Source: an uncultured bacterium
Lineage (GTDB): Bacteria > Bacteroidota > Ignavibacteria > Kapaibacteriales > UBA2268
Direction of reading: 5' to 3'
Length of the DNA: 50,912 nt
Assembly (NCBI GenBank): GCA_937875295.1
Contig: CALLXS010000117.1
Location: forward strand, 1 to 50,912
Under the pieces are notes generated by a model that saw nothing but the letters and a program-made list of their open reading frames with translations, made no database searches and was not told where the DNA came from. Shown one piece after another: positions 35,392 through 44,500 of the stretch (positions are counted from its first letter, which is position 1; each line of letters opens with the position of its first letter). The position numbers were made by a program, and so were the translations under genes.

Positions 35392-36141
35392 CTATTTATT
35401 AAAAATAGCTGCATCAATTTTTTTATTAACTTCTATTTTAGTAAAAGATTGAGTACCAGAAATTTCACCTATTTTTACTTCAACAGTTTTAGGGAATTTT
35501 ACTCCTTCTACATTCATCCATTCTTTTACAATATAAATAGGTTTATTTTCGCCGATTTGAGCTAATTGTTGATTTAATTCAGAGTCAGTTGCTGATTCTA
35601 AGATATTAAAACCATAAGCAGCTTCTAAATTTGTAGCTGGATCGATATAATATAAAACTTCTATTAATTCAGACTGTTTTACTTTTAAAACTTGATATGA
35701 TTTACCATCTAATGTATCAACTGTAACAATTGAATTTTCTGGAGTACAAATATTAGGTTGCAAAAGAGCATTTTTTTGGAAATACAATTGGTCTGGGAAT
35801 TGTAGTACCATTAATTCAGCTTCTTTTGCATCAATATCTTGAGATTGTCCAGCAGATGACGCAAAAATGTCAGTACCATTACTTGCGAATTTCACTGTTT
35901 GTCCCATTTGACTTATTTCTAATGCGTACTTTGCTGGTAAATCAGCATTAAATTTCATAAGAATCAGAGTACCCATAATATTAAAATCTGATTCTGTTTG
36001 AATAGTTTTGATATTATCAATTGCTTTTCCACCGCGAGCAGCTTTATTTGCATTTATTATATCTTTATAATCAGTAGCATTTGCATTTGAAATAAAAGCA
36101 AACATTGCTATTGCAAGAATCATTTTAAATTTTTTCATCAT
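35392..36141 (-). CDS. Periplasmic LolA-like/outer-membrane lipoprotein-sorting-type protein
   Basis: From the chosen start this is about 249 residues: a signal peptide (MMKKFKMILAIAMFAFISNANA, split as basic head, hydrophobic core and ANA cleavage site), then a beta-rich mature part. The order of strands, with repeated patterns like TIQTESDFNIMGT, LPAKYALEIS and IYIVKEWMNVEGVKFPKTVEV, resembles the LolA/LppX fold often annotated as outer-membrane lipoprotein-sorting protein in FCB bacteria. The frame is open to 36189, but the ATGATG at 36136-36141 gives a proper signal peptide and removes the overlap with thyX. It is 28 bases downstream of thyX. Function is inferred only from fold-like patterns. 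Confidence 0.7.
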   Translation of the reverse strand: MMKKFKMILAIAMFAFISNANATDYKDIINANKAARGGKAIDNIKTIQTESDFNIMGTLILMKFNADLPAKYALEISQMGQTVKFASNGTDIFASSAGQSQDIDAKEAELMVLQFPDQLYFQKNALLQPNICTPENSIVTVDTLDGKSYQVLKVKQSELIEVLYYIDPATNLEAAYGFNILESATDSELNQQLAQIGENKPIYIVKEWMNVEGVKFPKTVEVKIGEISGTQSFTKIEVNKKIDAAIFNK

Positions 36142-36169
36142 TATCTTTCTTTTATATTTAATAATTATT

Positions 36170-37000
36170 TTATTCATTAAAAAAGTCAATTATATCGGTT
36201 GCTTCACGTTTAGATAGTCCTAAATCAAGAAGTGCCTTTTCTTTTAATTTTGATTTGTCAATAATATTCTTTAAAAATTCTAATTCAATTCTAGAGAATG
36301 ATTTAGAATAAAGTCTAAAATCTTCAAATGCTTCAAATGATATTGGAACGATTTTTTTTATAATTTCAGCAATTGCTTCAGCATAGATTCTTATTTCAAA
36401 TTGGGCATGTGAGTCTAATCTTAGCCTAAGGAAATGAAATAAATTATGTAAATCAATTTTCCAATACCATTCAGTATACGAAGATAATGGCAAATTGATA
36501 CGAGCTAATTCTCTAGCAAGGTCTTCTTCAAGATAAAATTTATATTCATTGTAGGAATTTTTCTGCGATTGCTTCATTTTTTTTAAAACATTTTCAGCAT
36601 GATGTAATTCCAAATTTTGTTCAGAACGACCTTGTTTATTATTTTTTGATTGATGTCTTAATTGAATTAAGTCAGGTACATAAAATTCATCTGTCATTTC
36701 TGAATATCTTCCAGAATATTCGTTTACATTGGCAGTTCTATGTCGAATCCATTGTCTTGCTACAAAAATTGGGAGTCTCACATGGAATTTAAATTCTACC
36801 ATTTCGAAAGGTGAAGTATGACTATTGCGCATTAAATAACGAATTAAACCTCTATCTTCACGATATGATTTTGTACCGTTGCCATAGGATACTCTTGCAG
36901 CCTGTACTATAGCAGAGTCATCTCCCATAAAATCGACTAAGCGGACAAAACCTTTGTCTAAGCATTTTATGCTATTATTCGCTAATTCTTCTTTATTCAC
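36170..37000 (-). CDS. thyX: Flavin-dependent thymidylate synthase
   Basis: A 276-residue FAD enzyme that makes dTMP from dUMP with methylene-tetrahydrofolate, leaving tetrahydrofolate instead of dihydrofolate. The signature RHR-x-A-N-V-N-E-Y-S-G-R-Y-S begins at residue 86, and the nearby HTSPFEMVEFKF and downstream RINLPLSSYTEWYWKIDLHNL segments fit the family. Length is on the long side of ThyX. It is divergent from a pteridine-reductase-like gene (37195-37917). A minus-strand TATATTTG at 37083-37076 could be its -7 element, 75 bases upstream. Confidence 0.95.
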   Translation of the reverse strand: MNKEELANNSIKCLDKGFVRLVDFMGDDSAIVQAARVSYGNGTKSYREDRGLIRYLMRNSHTSPFEMVEFKFHVRLPIFVARQWIRHRTANVNEYSGRYSEMTDEFYVPDLIQLRHQSKNNKQGRSEQNLELHHAENVLKKMKQSQKNSYNEYKFYLEEDLARELARINLPLSSYTEWYWKIDLHNLFHFLRLRLDSHAQFEIRIYAEAIAEIIKKIVPISFEAFEDFRLYSKSFSRIELEFLKNIIDKSKLKEKALLDLGLSKREATDIIDFFNE

Positions 37001-37194
37001 AATTTTAAGGGGTATAAATTATAATGAATGATTGTTGATTTCCATTTATAGAAATCACTTTTTATTTGCAAAATACAAATATAAGATTAAAATTTAATTA
37101 AATTATTAAAATATTTAAAATAAATACTCGATATAAATCAAATATTAATAAACTATTTCGTTATAATTATAAATAATTAATATATTAAAATAGA

Positions 37195-37917
37195 ATGAAG
37201 ACAGTTTTTATTACAGGTAGCGGAAGAAGATTAGGACGTGCTTTAGCAATAAAGTTCGCTGAAAAAGGCTGGGATATTGCTTTACATTATAATACATCAA
37301 AAGAAAGTGCAGAATCGACATATAATTTGATTAAAAAATTAGGTGTGAATGTCTCATTAGTCCAATTTGATTTATTAGATGCTAATCAGATAAAAAGAGG
37401 ATTTGAAGAAACTTTTGCTTCTCATAAAAATATTTCTGTTTTAATTAATAATTCAGCTATTTACCCTAAAAGAGCTAGACTATATGATACAAGCGTTGAA
37501 GATTGGGATAGGGTAATAGATACAAATTTACGTTCTATATTCATCTCTTCAAAATTATTCGCTGAGAGGGCAAAGGAAAATTCTCGGATTATTAATATTG
37601 GTTGTCTTAGTAGCATAGAAGTATGGCGAAATAGAATCCCATATAATATAAGTAAAAGCGGAGTGCTTAAATTAACAGAAGTATTAGCAAGAGAATTAGC
37701 ACCAAAAATAACTGTAAATGCAATTAATCCTGGTGCAATATATATTGAGGGCGAGCCTGCAATTAGTGAGTCGGAAGTGCAATTGGAGAAAATCCCAATG
37801 GGAAGATATGGGAAAATAGAGGATATTTTTGAAGTAGCTCATTTTTTCGCAACTTGTACTTCATATATTACAGGGCAGTATATAAACGTAGATGGCGGAA
37901 ATCATTTAGTAAAATAA
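37195..37917 (+). CDS. SDR-family reductase, pteridine reductase (FolM-like)
   Basis: A 240-residue short-chain dehydrogenase. The nucleotide motif is GSGRRLGRAL (8-17), with the arginine-rich form typical of pteridine reductases and NADPH binding. INNSAIYPK is the NNAG-region variant and YNISK carries the catalytic Tyr and Lys. C-terminal GQYINVDGGNHL is standard. FolM-like enzymes reduce dihydrofolate or dihydromonapterin. Lying head to head with thyX, it is a candidate for the DHF-reducing enzyme in an organism where classical FolA may be missing (inference). It is followed by osmC after 31 bases. Confidence 0.8.
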   Translation: MKTVFITGSGRRLGRALAIKFAEKGWDIALHYNTSKESAESTYNLIKKLGVNVSLVQFDLLDANQIKRGFEETFASHKNISVLINNSAIYPKRARLYDTSVEDWDRVIDTNLRSIFISSKLFAERAKENSRIINIGCLSSIEVWRNRIPYNISKSGVLKLTEVLARELAPKITVNAINPGAIYIEGEPAISESEVQLEKIPMGRYGKIEDIFEVAHFFATCTSYITGQYINVDGGNHLVK

Positions 37918-37948
37918 TTTTTTAAAAATAAAATAAAAGGAACTAAAA

Positions 37949-38347
37949 ATGAAAATGAAAGTAACATTTCCCGGAAACAAAAGAGTAGATGCAGAATTTA
38001 ATGGTTTTACAGTGCAAACTGACCAACCAATCCCTTCTGGAGGAGATAATTCAGCACCTTCACCATTTGATTATTTTTTAAGCTCAATGGTTACTTGTGC
38101 TGGTATTTTTATTTTGGGATTTTGCAATAATCGCAATTTGCCGACAGATGAAATTTATTTAGAACAGGATATAGAATTTGACCCTATAAATCATAGATTA
38201 GCTAAAGTCAAAATTAATATTTTTATTCCGATAGATTTTCCTGAAAAATATAGAGGTGCATTAATAAATGCGGCTAATTTGTGCCTTGTAAAACGTACAA
38301 TTCAAGATCCACCTGATTTTGAAATTGATACAGTTTTTATTGACTAG
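37949..38347 (+). CDS. OsmC/YhfA-family protein
   Basis: A 132-residue OsmC-like protein. The two reactive cysteines expected in this family are visible: Cys50 in SSMVTCAGIF and Cys112 in NAANLCLVKRT. Relatives reduce organic hydroperoxides with thiols, though the YhfA subgroup is not characterised in detail. The start is supported by AAAGGA eight bases before the ATG. It lies between the SDR and the FAD oxidoreductase on the same strand. Confidence 0.82.
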   Translation: MKMKVTFPGNKRVDAEFNGFTVQTDQPIPSGGDNSAPSPFDYFLSSMVTCAGIFILGFCNNRNLPTDEIYLEQDIEFDPINHRLAKVKINIFIPIDFPEKYRGALINAANLCLVKRTIQDPPDFEIDTVFID

Positions 38348-38390
38348 CATTTATTAAATTTCTGATATAATAAATAATTACTTCAAATAA

Positions 38391-39950
38391 ATGATTAAGA
38401 ATATTGAACTCTATATTCCAATTGAATATAGAGATGATCTTGTATTTATTAAAAAATCCATAGCACGTTCCGCTAAAATCAGCCTCGAGGAAATTTCAAA
38501 TATAGAAATTGTAAAGAGGTCATTAGATTGTAGGAGCAAAGTACCTAAATATCTATTCAATATAAATATTTATTCAGGACAGGATAATTTAATTGAAGAA
38601 AATTATAATAATTATAAAGAATGTGATCCTAATAAAGTTGTGCATATAGTTGGTGCTGGACCTGCTGGTTATTTCGCAGCTTTAGAATTAATGAGAAATG
38701 GAATAAAACCTATAATATACGAACGAGGAAAAGATGTAAGAAATCGTCGCTTCGATTTAAAACAAATTATGCAAAAGGGATTGATTAATCCTAATTCAAA
38801 TTACTGTTTTGGAGAAGGAGGTGCTGGCACATTTTCAGATGGGAAACTATATACGCGGTCTCTCAAAAGAGGTAATGTAAAGAAAATACTTAAAATATTT
38901 GTTGAAAATGGAGCAGATCCTGATATTTTAGTAGATTCACAAGCTCATATTGGTTCTGATAAATTACCAGATATAATTAGCGAAATTAGAAATACAATTT
39001 TAAAATTCGGAGGTGAGGTTCATTTTAATTCCAAATTAACAAATTTGACAATTAAAAATAGTATAATCACCGAAATTGAGATAAATAATGAACAAATAAT
39101 AGAAATTAAAAATTTAATCCTTGCTACAGGGCATTCAGCTAAAGATATTTATTATTTATTAGATAAAAATAATGTCAAACTTGAAAGCAAGGATTTTGCA
39201 ATTGGATTTAGAATTGAGCATTATCAAGAACATATAAATGAATTGCAATATGGGAAAAAATTTGCTAAAATATTACCGCCAGCTTCCTATAAATTTGTTA
39301 GCCAAGTAAATGATAAAGGAGTTTATTCATTTTGCATGTGTCCTGGTGGAATTATTGTGCCTTCATCTACATCACCAAAGGAATTAGTTGTAAATGGAAT
39401 GTCTATGCATAGTAGAAATTCCAAATTTGCAAATTCTGGGTTTGTCTGCAGTGTAAATAATGCAGATTTAGTTGAATATACTCAATATAAGGAATTTGCA
39501 GGCTTGAAGTTTCAAGAGGATATAGAATCAAGTTTTTATTTTGACATATACGAAAATTTTATGAAAGCGCCGGCACAGCGTACAATTGATTTTGTTAATA
39601 ATAAAGAATCTAATTCTTTAGAGAAAAGCTCATATATTCCCGGCTTAATTAATATAAGATTAGATACTTTATTTCCTAAATTAATAAGTGAGTCGTTGAG
39701 AGTCGGGTTAATCAATATTAATCAAAAGAAAAAAGGTTTTATTTGCAATGAGAGCAATGTAATTGGGTTAGAATCTCGTACTAGTTCTCCTTTAAGAATA
39801 CCGCGAGAAAAGGAATTAATGCATCACATTCAAATTAAAAATTTATACCCTGTGGGAGAAGGAGCAGGTTATTCAGGTGGTATTGTATCATCAGCAATTG
39901 ATGGTGAAAATGCCGCAAAAATAATTAATACAAAAATTAATAATCAATAA
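38391..39950 (+). CDS. NAD(P)/FAD-dependent oxidoreductase (uncharacterised dehydrogenase family)
   Basis: A 519-residue flavoprotein. An N-terminal stretch of about 80 residues, rich in charged residues, precedes a Rossmann dinucleotide motif VHIVGAGPAGYFAALEL (about 84-100). Then come GEGGAGTFSDGKLYTR (about 143), SQAHIGSDKLPDI (about 183), LILATGHSAKDIY and a C-terminal GEGAGYSGGIVSSAIDGE for FAD binding. This layout is shared by a broad family of bacterial FAD-dependent dehydrogenases with unknown substrate. It ends only 8 bases from the stop of the convergent MFS gene. Confidence 0.85.
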   Translation: MIKNIELYIPIEYRDDLVFIKKSIARSAKISLEEISNIEIVKRSLDCRSKVPKYLFNINIYSGQDNLIEENYNNYKECDPNKVVHIVGAGPAGYFAALELMRNGIKPIIYERGKDVRNRRFDLKQIMQKGLINPNSNYCFGEGGAGTFSDGKLYTRSLKRGNVKKILKIFVENGADPDILVDSQAHIGSDKLPDIISEIRNTILKFGGEVHFNSKLTNLTIKNSIITEIEINNEQIIEIKNLILATGHSAKDIYYLLDKNNVKLESKDFAIGFRIEHYQEHINELQYGKKFAKILPPASYKFVSQVNDKGVYSFCMCPGGIIVPSSTSPKELVVNGMSMHSRNSKFANSGFVCSVNNADLVEYTQYKEFAGLKFQEDIESSFYFDIYENFMKAPAQRTIDFVNNKESNSLEKSSYIPGLINIRLDTLFPKLISESLRVGLININQKKKGFICNESNVIGLESRTSSPLRIPREKELMHHIQIKNLYPVGEGAGYSGGIVSSAIDGENAAKIINTKINNQ

Positions 39951-39958
39951 GAAAAAAA

Positions 39959-41236
39959 TTATTTCAAAATTCCCATTTTAATATAGATTGGTTTAATTAT
40001 ATCTTTAATATTTGGATAGTCTTTGAAGTAAACAATTCCAGCAATTATACATATTATCCCACTAAAAATAATTGTAGGAGTTACTCCAAACATATCAGCT
40101 AACCAACCCGATAGCAAGCTACCTATTGGTGCTGTACCTAAAAAAGCAAGCGAATAATAGCTCATCACTCTACCGCGTTTGTCATCATCAACAAGGGTTT
40201 GTATTACAGTATTTCCTGATGCTGTCGTAAGCATTAAACTCATTCCAGTTAAAACCATTAATGCTATAGAAATAATAAAGTTATGCGATAATGCAAATAA
40301 TATTAATCCGATTCCAAATATTGTAACAGTGGTATAAATCAATTTAGCTAATCCTAAAGCATTTTTCCGTGAAGCAAGGTAAATTGCAGCAATTAAAGCT
40401 CCAACCCCTGTAGCTGCCATAAGAATACCGAAAGTATTTGGACCACCTCCAAGTTCTTTTTTAGCCATCACAGGCATTAGTACTTGATATATCATCCCAA
40501 ATAAATTAACAACAACTAAGAGCAAAATTATATTTCTAATTGGTCTAAAACCAAATGTATATTTCCACCCTTCTTTAAGATGTTGAGAAGTACTTTTATC
40601 ACTTTTAATAGGAATATGAGGAGGAAATTTCATCATCATTATTGATATGATAACAAAAATAAAACTCAAAGCGTTTATAAGGAAACAAATACCTTCACCA
40701 GTAAGTGCTATTAATATTCCAGCTACTGAAGGACCTACTAACCTAGCACCATTAAATATTGTGGAATTTAAGGCAATAGCATTGCTTAAATCATCTTTAT
40801 CATCGACTAATTCTGCAACCATTGATTGACGTACCGGGACGTCAAATGAATTTAAAATTCCGTGAATTATATTTAATACTATAATATGCCATACTTCTAT
40901 GTTGCCTGTTAAATATAGAATCGCAAGGATTAATGCTTGAATCATTAAACCTACTTGCGTAATGATTAGGAGCTTTTGTTTATCAAATTTATCTGCTACT
41001 ACACCGGCATAAGTCGATAAAATAAGGGTAGGGCTTTGCCCTAAGAAACCAATAAACCCAAGCATAAAAGCTGAATCAGTTATGGAATACACTAACCATG
41101 GAGTGGCAATTCTTTGTATCCAAGTACCAATTAAGGAAATTCCTTGACCGAAAAAGAATAATCGAAAGTTCCTATATTTTAGAGATCGAAATGTTTGTTT
41201 TAAACTTTTTTCAGTTTTAGTATAAATGTTTTTCAA
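39959..41236 (-). CDS. MFS transporter (EntS-like exporter family)
   Basis: A 425-residue membrane protein with about 12 hydrophobic helices. The loop 2-3 motif GVVADKFDKQKLL (about 77-89) is the MFS A motif, and FNGARLVGPSVAG resembles the antiporter C-type motif in helix 5. MFS_3-type proteins, such as the enterobactin exporter EntS, share this pattern. Substrate unknown. The frame has no upstream ATG; TTG at 41236 gives the family's basic N-terminus (SLKQTFRSLKYRNFRLFF), so TTG is taken as the start. The stop almost meets the convergent FAD gene, without a terminator between them. Confidence 0.82.
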   Translation of the reverse strand: MKNIYTKTEKSLKQTFRSLKYRNFRLFFFGQGISLIGTWIQRIATPWLVYSITDSAFMLGFIGFLGQSPTLILSTYAGVVADKFDKQKLLIITQVGLMIQALILAILYLTGNIEVWHIIVLNIIHGILNSFDVPVRQSMVAELVDDKDDLSNAIALNSTIFNGARLVGPSVAGILIALTGEGICFLINALSFIFVIISIMMMKFPPHIPIKSDKSTSQHLKEGWKYTFGFRPIRNIILLLVVVNLFGMIYQVLMPVMAKKELGGGPNTFGILMAATGVGALIAAIYLASRKNALGLAKLIYTTVTIFGIGLILFALSHNFIISIALMVLTGMSLMLTTASGNTVIQTLVDDDKRGRVMSYYSLAFLGTAPIGSLLSGWLADMFGVTPTIIFSGIICIIAGIVYFKDYPNIKDIIKPIYIKMGILK

Positions 41237-41509
41237 TTTATCAAAAGAACTTAAAAGTCTTTTTAAATAGTGAATTATAGCTTTATTAAAATAAGATGAC
41301 GATTTTAAAATATAATTATTAGATAAAAGTATAATTATGAAATTTTACTATGTTTATCCATAAAATTTAATTAAAAAATAGTTGTAATTTAAAATATCTT
41401 TCTAAATTTGAAATATTTTAAATATTAACACAAATAAATATAATTATACATAACAATTAAATAAAGAAAAATTTGTATTTTTGAAATCTTATAAAATATA
41501 CTTAAATAT

Positions 41510-44500
41510 ATGAAAAATATAGACTATAATATTGGAATAGATGTCGGATCTACAACAATTAAATTTGTAGTAACAGACTTTAATTTTAATGTAATATATA
41601 AAGAATATAGGCGACATTATGCTGATATTGAAAAATCAATTTACACTATAATTGAAGAAATCAAAAGTGAATTCACTGATGTTAGAGCCTCATTTTGTAT
41701 CACTGGTTCAGCTGGTATGGGTATTTCAGAGAGATGTGGTATACCTTTTGTGCAGGAAGTAGTAGCTTCTTGTGATATTATTTCCCACAAATATCCTGAT
41801 ACTAAAGTACTTGTAGATATAGGTGGCGAAGATTCTAAAATGATATTTTTTAAGCAAGGTAATTCTACTCCTGATATAAGGATGAATGGTAGTTGTGCTG
41901 GTGGGACTGGTTCATTTATCGATCAAATTGCTTCTTTACTAAATATTGAGATATCTGATTTAAATGCTCTAGCTGAAAATGCTACAATGACTTATCCAAT
42001 AGCATCTCGTTGTGGAGTTTTTTGTAAAACTGATATTCAAACTCTTCTCTCGCAAAATGTAAGTAAAAACGATATTGCAGCTTCTGTTTTTCATGCTGTA
42101 TGTATTCAAATACTTACTTCTTTAGCACGCGGTCAAGATGTGTTACCGAAAGTAATGCTAAGTGGAGGTCCATTTTATTTTATTCCACAATTAAGAAAAG
42201 CATTTGCAAAAACATTGAATTTAAATGAAGATGATTTTATCTTGTCAGAAAATGCTGCAGTTTTTCCAGCATGGGGTGCAGCTCTCAATGCAAGACATAA
42301 AAATAAATCAATGACTTTATCGGAATTTAATGATTTAATTGAATCATCTAAAGTCAAGAAACAAAATTATAATTCTTCCCGATTGCAGCGATTATTTACT
42401 TCCGATCAACATTATAATAATTGGAAAGAAACTAAAAGACAATTTAATTTTCCAAGAAGAGATATTCTGACAAATTATCCTAAAGAATGTTTCATTGGCA
42501 TTGATAGTGGCTCTACAACTACAAAATTAGTTGCTCTCGATAAAGAAGGCAAAATATTTTATCAATTTTATAGCAAAAACAAGGGAAATTCTTTACAAAC
42601 AGTAATTGAAAGCCTTAAAGAATTGCATAATACTGCTATGTCAGAGGGAATTGATTTAAAGATATTGAATTCTTGCGTTACTGGGTACGGAGAAGACTTA
42701 ATTAAAGCTGCTCTTTCGATAAATTTTGGGATGGTTGAGACAATTGCTCATTATACTGCTGCAAGTTTCTTTAATGAAAATGTGTCGTTTATTTTAGATA
42801 TTGGTGGCCAAGATATGAAAGCTATTTTCATTGAAAATGGTTTTATCAAGAGATTGGAAATAAACGAAGCATGTTCTTCAGGTTGTGGTTCATTTATTGA
42901 GACTTTCGCTCATTCATTAAATTTCACTGCTCCAGAATTTTCTGACGTCGCAATAGAATCTGATAATCCTTGTGATTTAGGAACGCGTTGTACTGTATTT
43001 ATGAACTCAAAAGTAAAACAATCTCTTCGCGAGGGTGCTTCTGTAAATGATATATCTGCAGGTTTAGGTTATGCCGTGATTAAAAATTGCTTAAATAAAG
43101 TATTAAAACTACGTGATTATTCCGAACTTGGTGATAATATTATGGTGCAAGGTGGTACTTTTAGAAATATTGCAGTAATTAGATCTTTAGAATTGGAAAC
43201 TGGAAAATCTGTAATGATTACTGATTATCCAGAATTAATGGGTGCATTAGGTACTGCTTTATATTGCAAGAAACAATTTGAAATAGGGGATAGCCAAGAA
43301 AAATATTTATCTGAAATAATAAAGCCAACACAAACAACTGAAAAAAAAGTAACTTGTAAAGGATGTGAAAATACTTGTCAAGTAGTAGCTTATAAATTTG
43401 AAAATAACAATATTTATTATTCCGGTAATAAATGCGAAAAAGTATTTTATAGTAAAGGAAATAAAGTTAAAAAAGGTGTCAATTTCCATTCTGAAAAATA
43501 TTCACTATTATTTGACAGAGGTGCTAATATTTCTAAGCCAAAAGCAAAGATAGGAATCCCAAGAGTATTAGGTTTTTACGAAAATTATCCATTTTGGCAT
43601 GCATTATTTACTAATTTAGGGTATGAAATTGTTCTTTCCGATACTTCTACTATGAATTTATTTGAGCAAGGAATTGATACAATCATGTCTGATAATATTT
43701 GCTTTCCAGCAAAAATTACAAATGGTCATATCCTAAATCTAATTGATAAAAAAGTAGATAGAATTTTCTTACCTTTTATCGTGTTTGAGCAGCAAGATGA
43801 TAAAAAAACTCCTAATAGCTATAATTGCCCGATAGTAACAGGTTATTCTGAAGTTATTAGCAGTGCTATATCGCCAGAAAAGAAATTTAATATACCTTTG
43901 GATTCTCCAGGTATTACTTTTAAAGATGAAAAATTATTAAAGAAAAATTGCATTTCTTACTTCAGAACTATTGAACCAAATATTTCAAATTCATCATTTA
44001 ATTTGGCATTTCAAGAAGCAATTAAAGCTCAAAAATCTTATGAAAGAATACTTACAGCAAGGTGTAATGAACTATTAAGAAAGGCAGAAAAAGAAGAAAG
44101 ATTAATTATATTACTTTCTGGAAGACCTTATCATATTGATCCATTTATTCAACACAAAATATCTGATATTTTCGCTGATTTTGGTGTTGATATTATTTCT
44201 GAGGATTTGCTCAGAGATTCTAATTCAATTACAGATGAAGCTGAAACTATTATGCAATGGGCTTATACTAATAGAATACTGAAATCAGCTCTATATGTAG
44301 CTAAATCATCTAAAAATATTCAATATGTTGAATTGACTTCATTCGGTTGCGGTCCAGATGCTTTTATTCTTGATGAAGTAAATGATATATTAAAAAGATA
44401 TGGTAAATATCCTACAATTTTAAAAATTGATGATATTAATAATACTTCTTCGACTCGGCTTAGAATTAGATCTTTGATAGAAAGTCTAAAACATAAAAAT

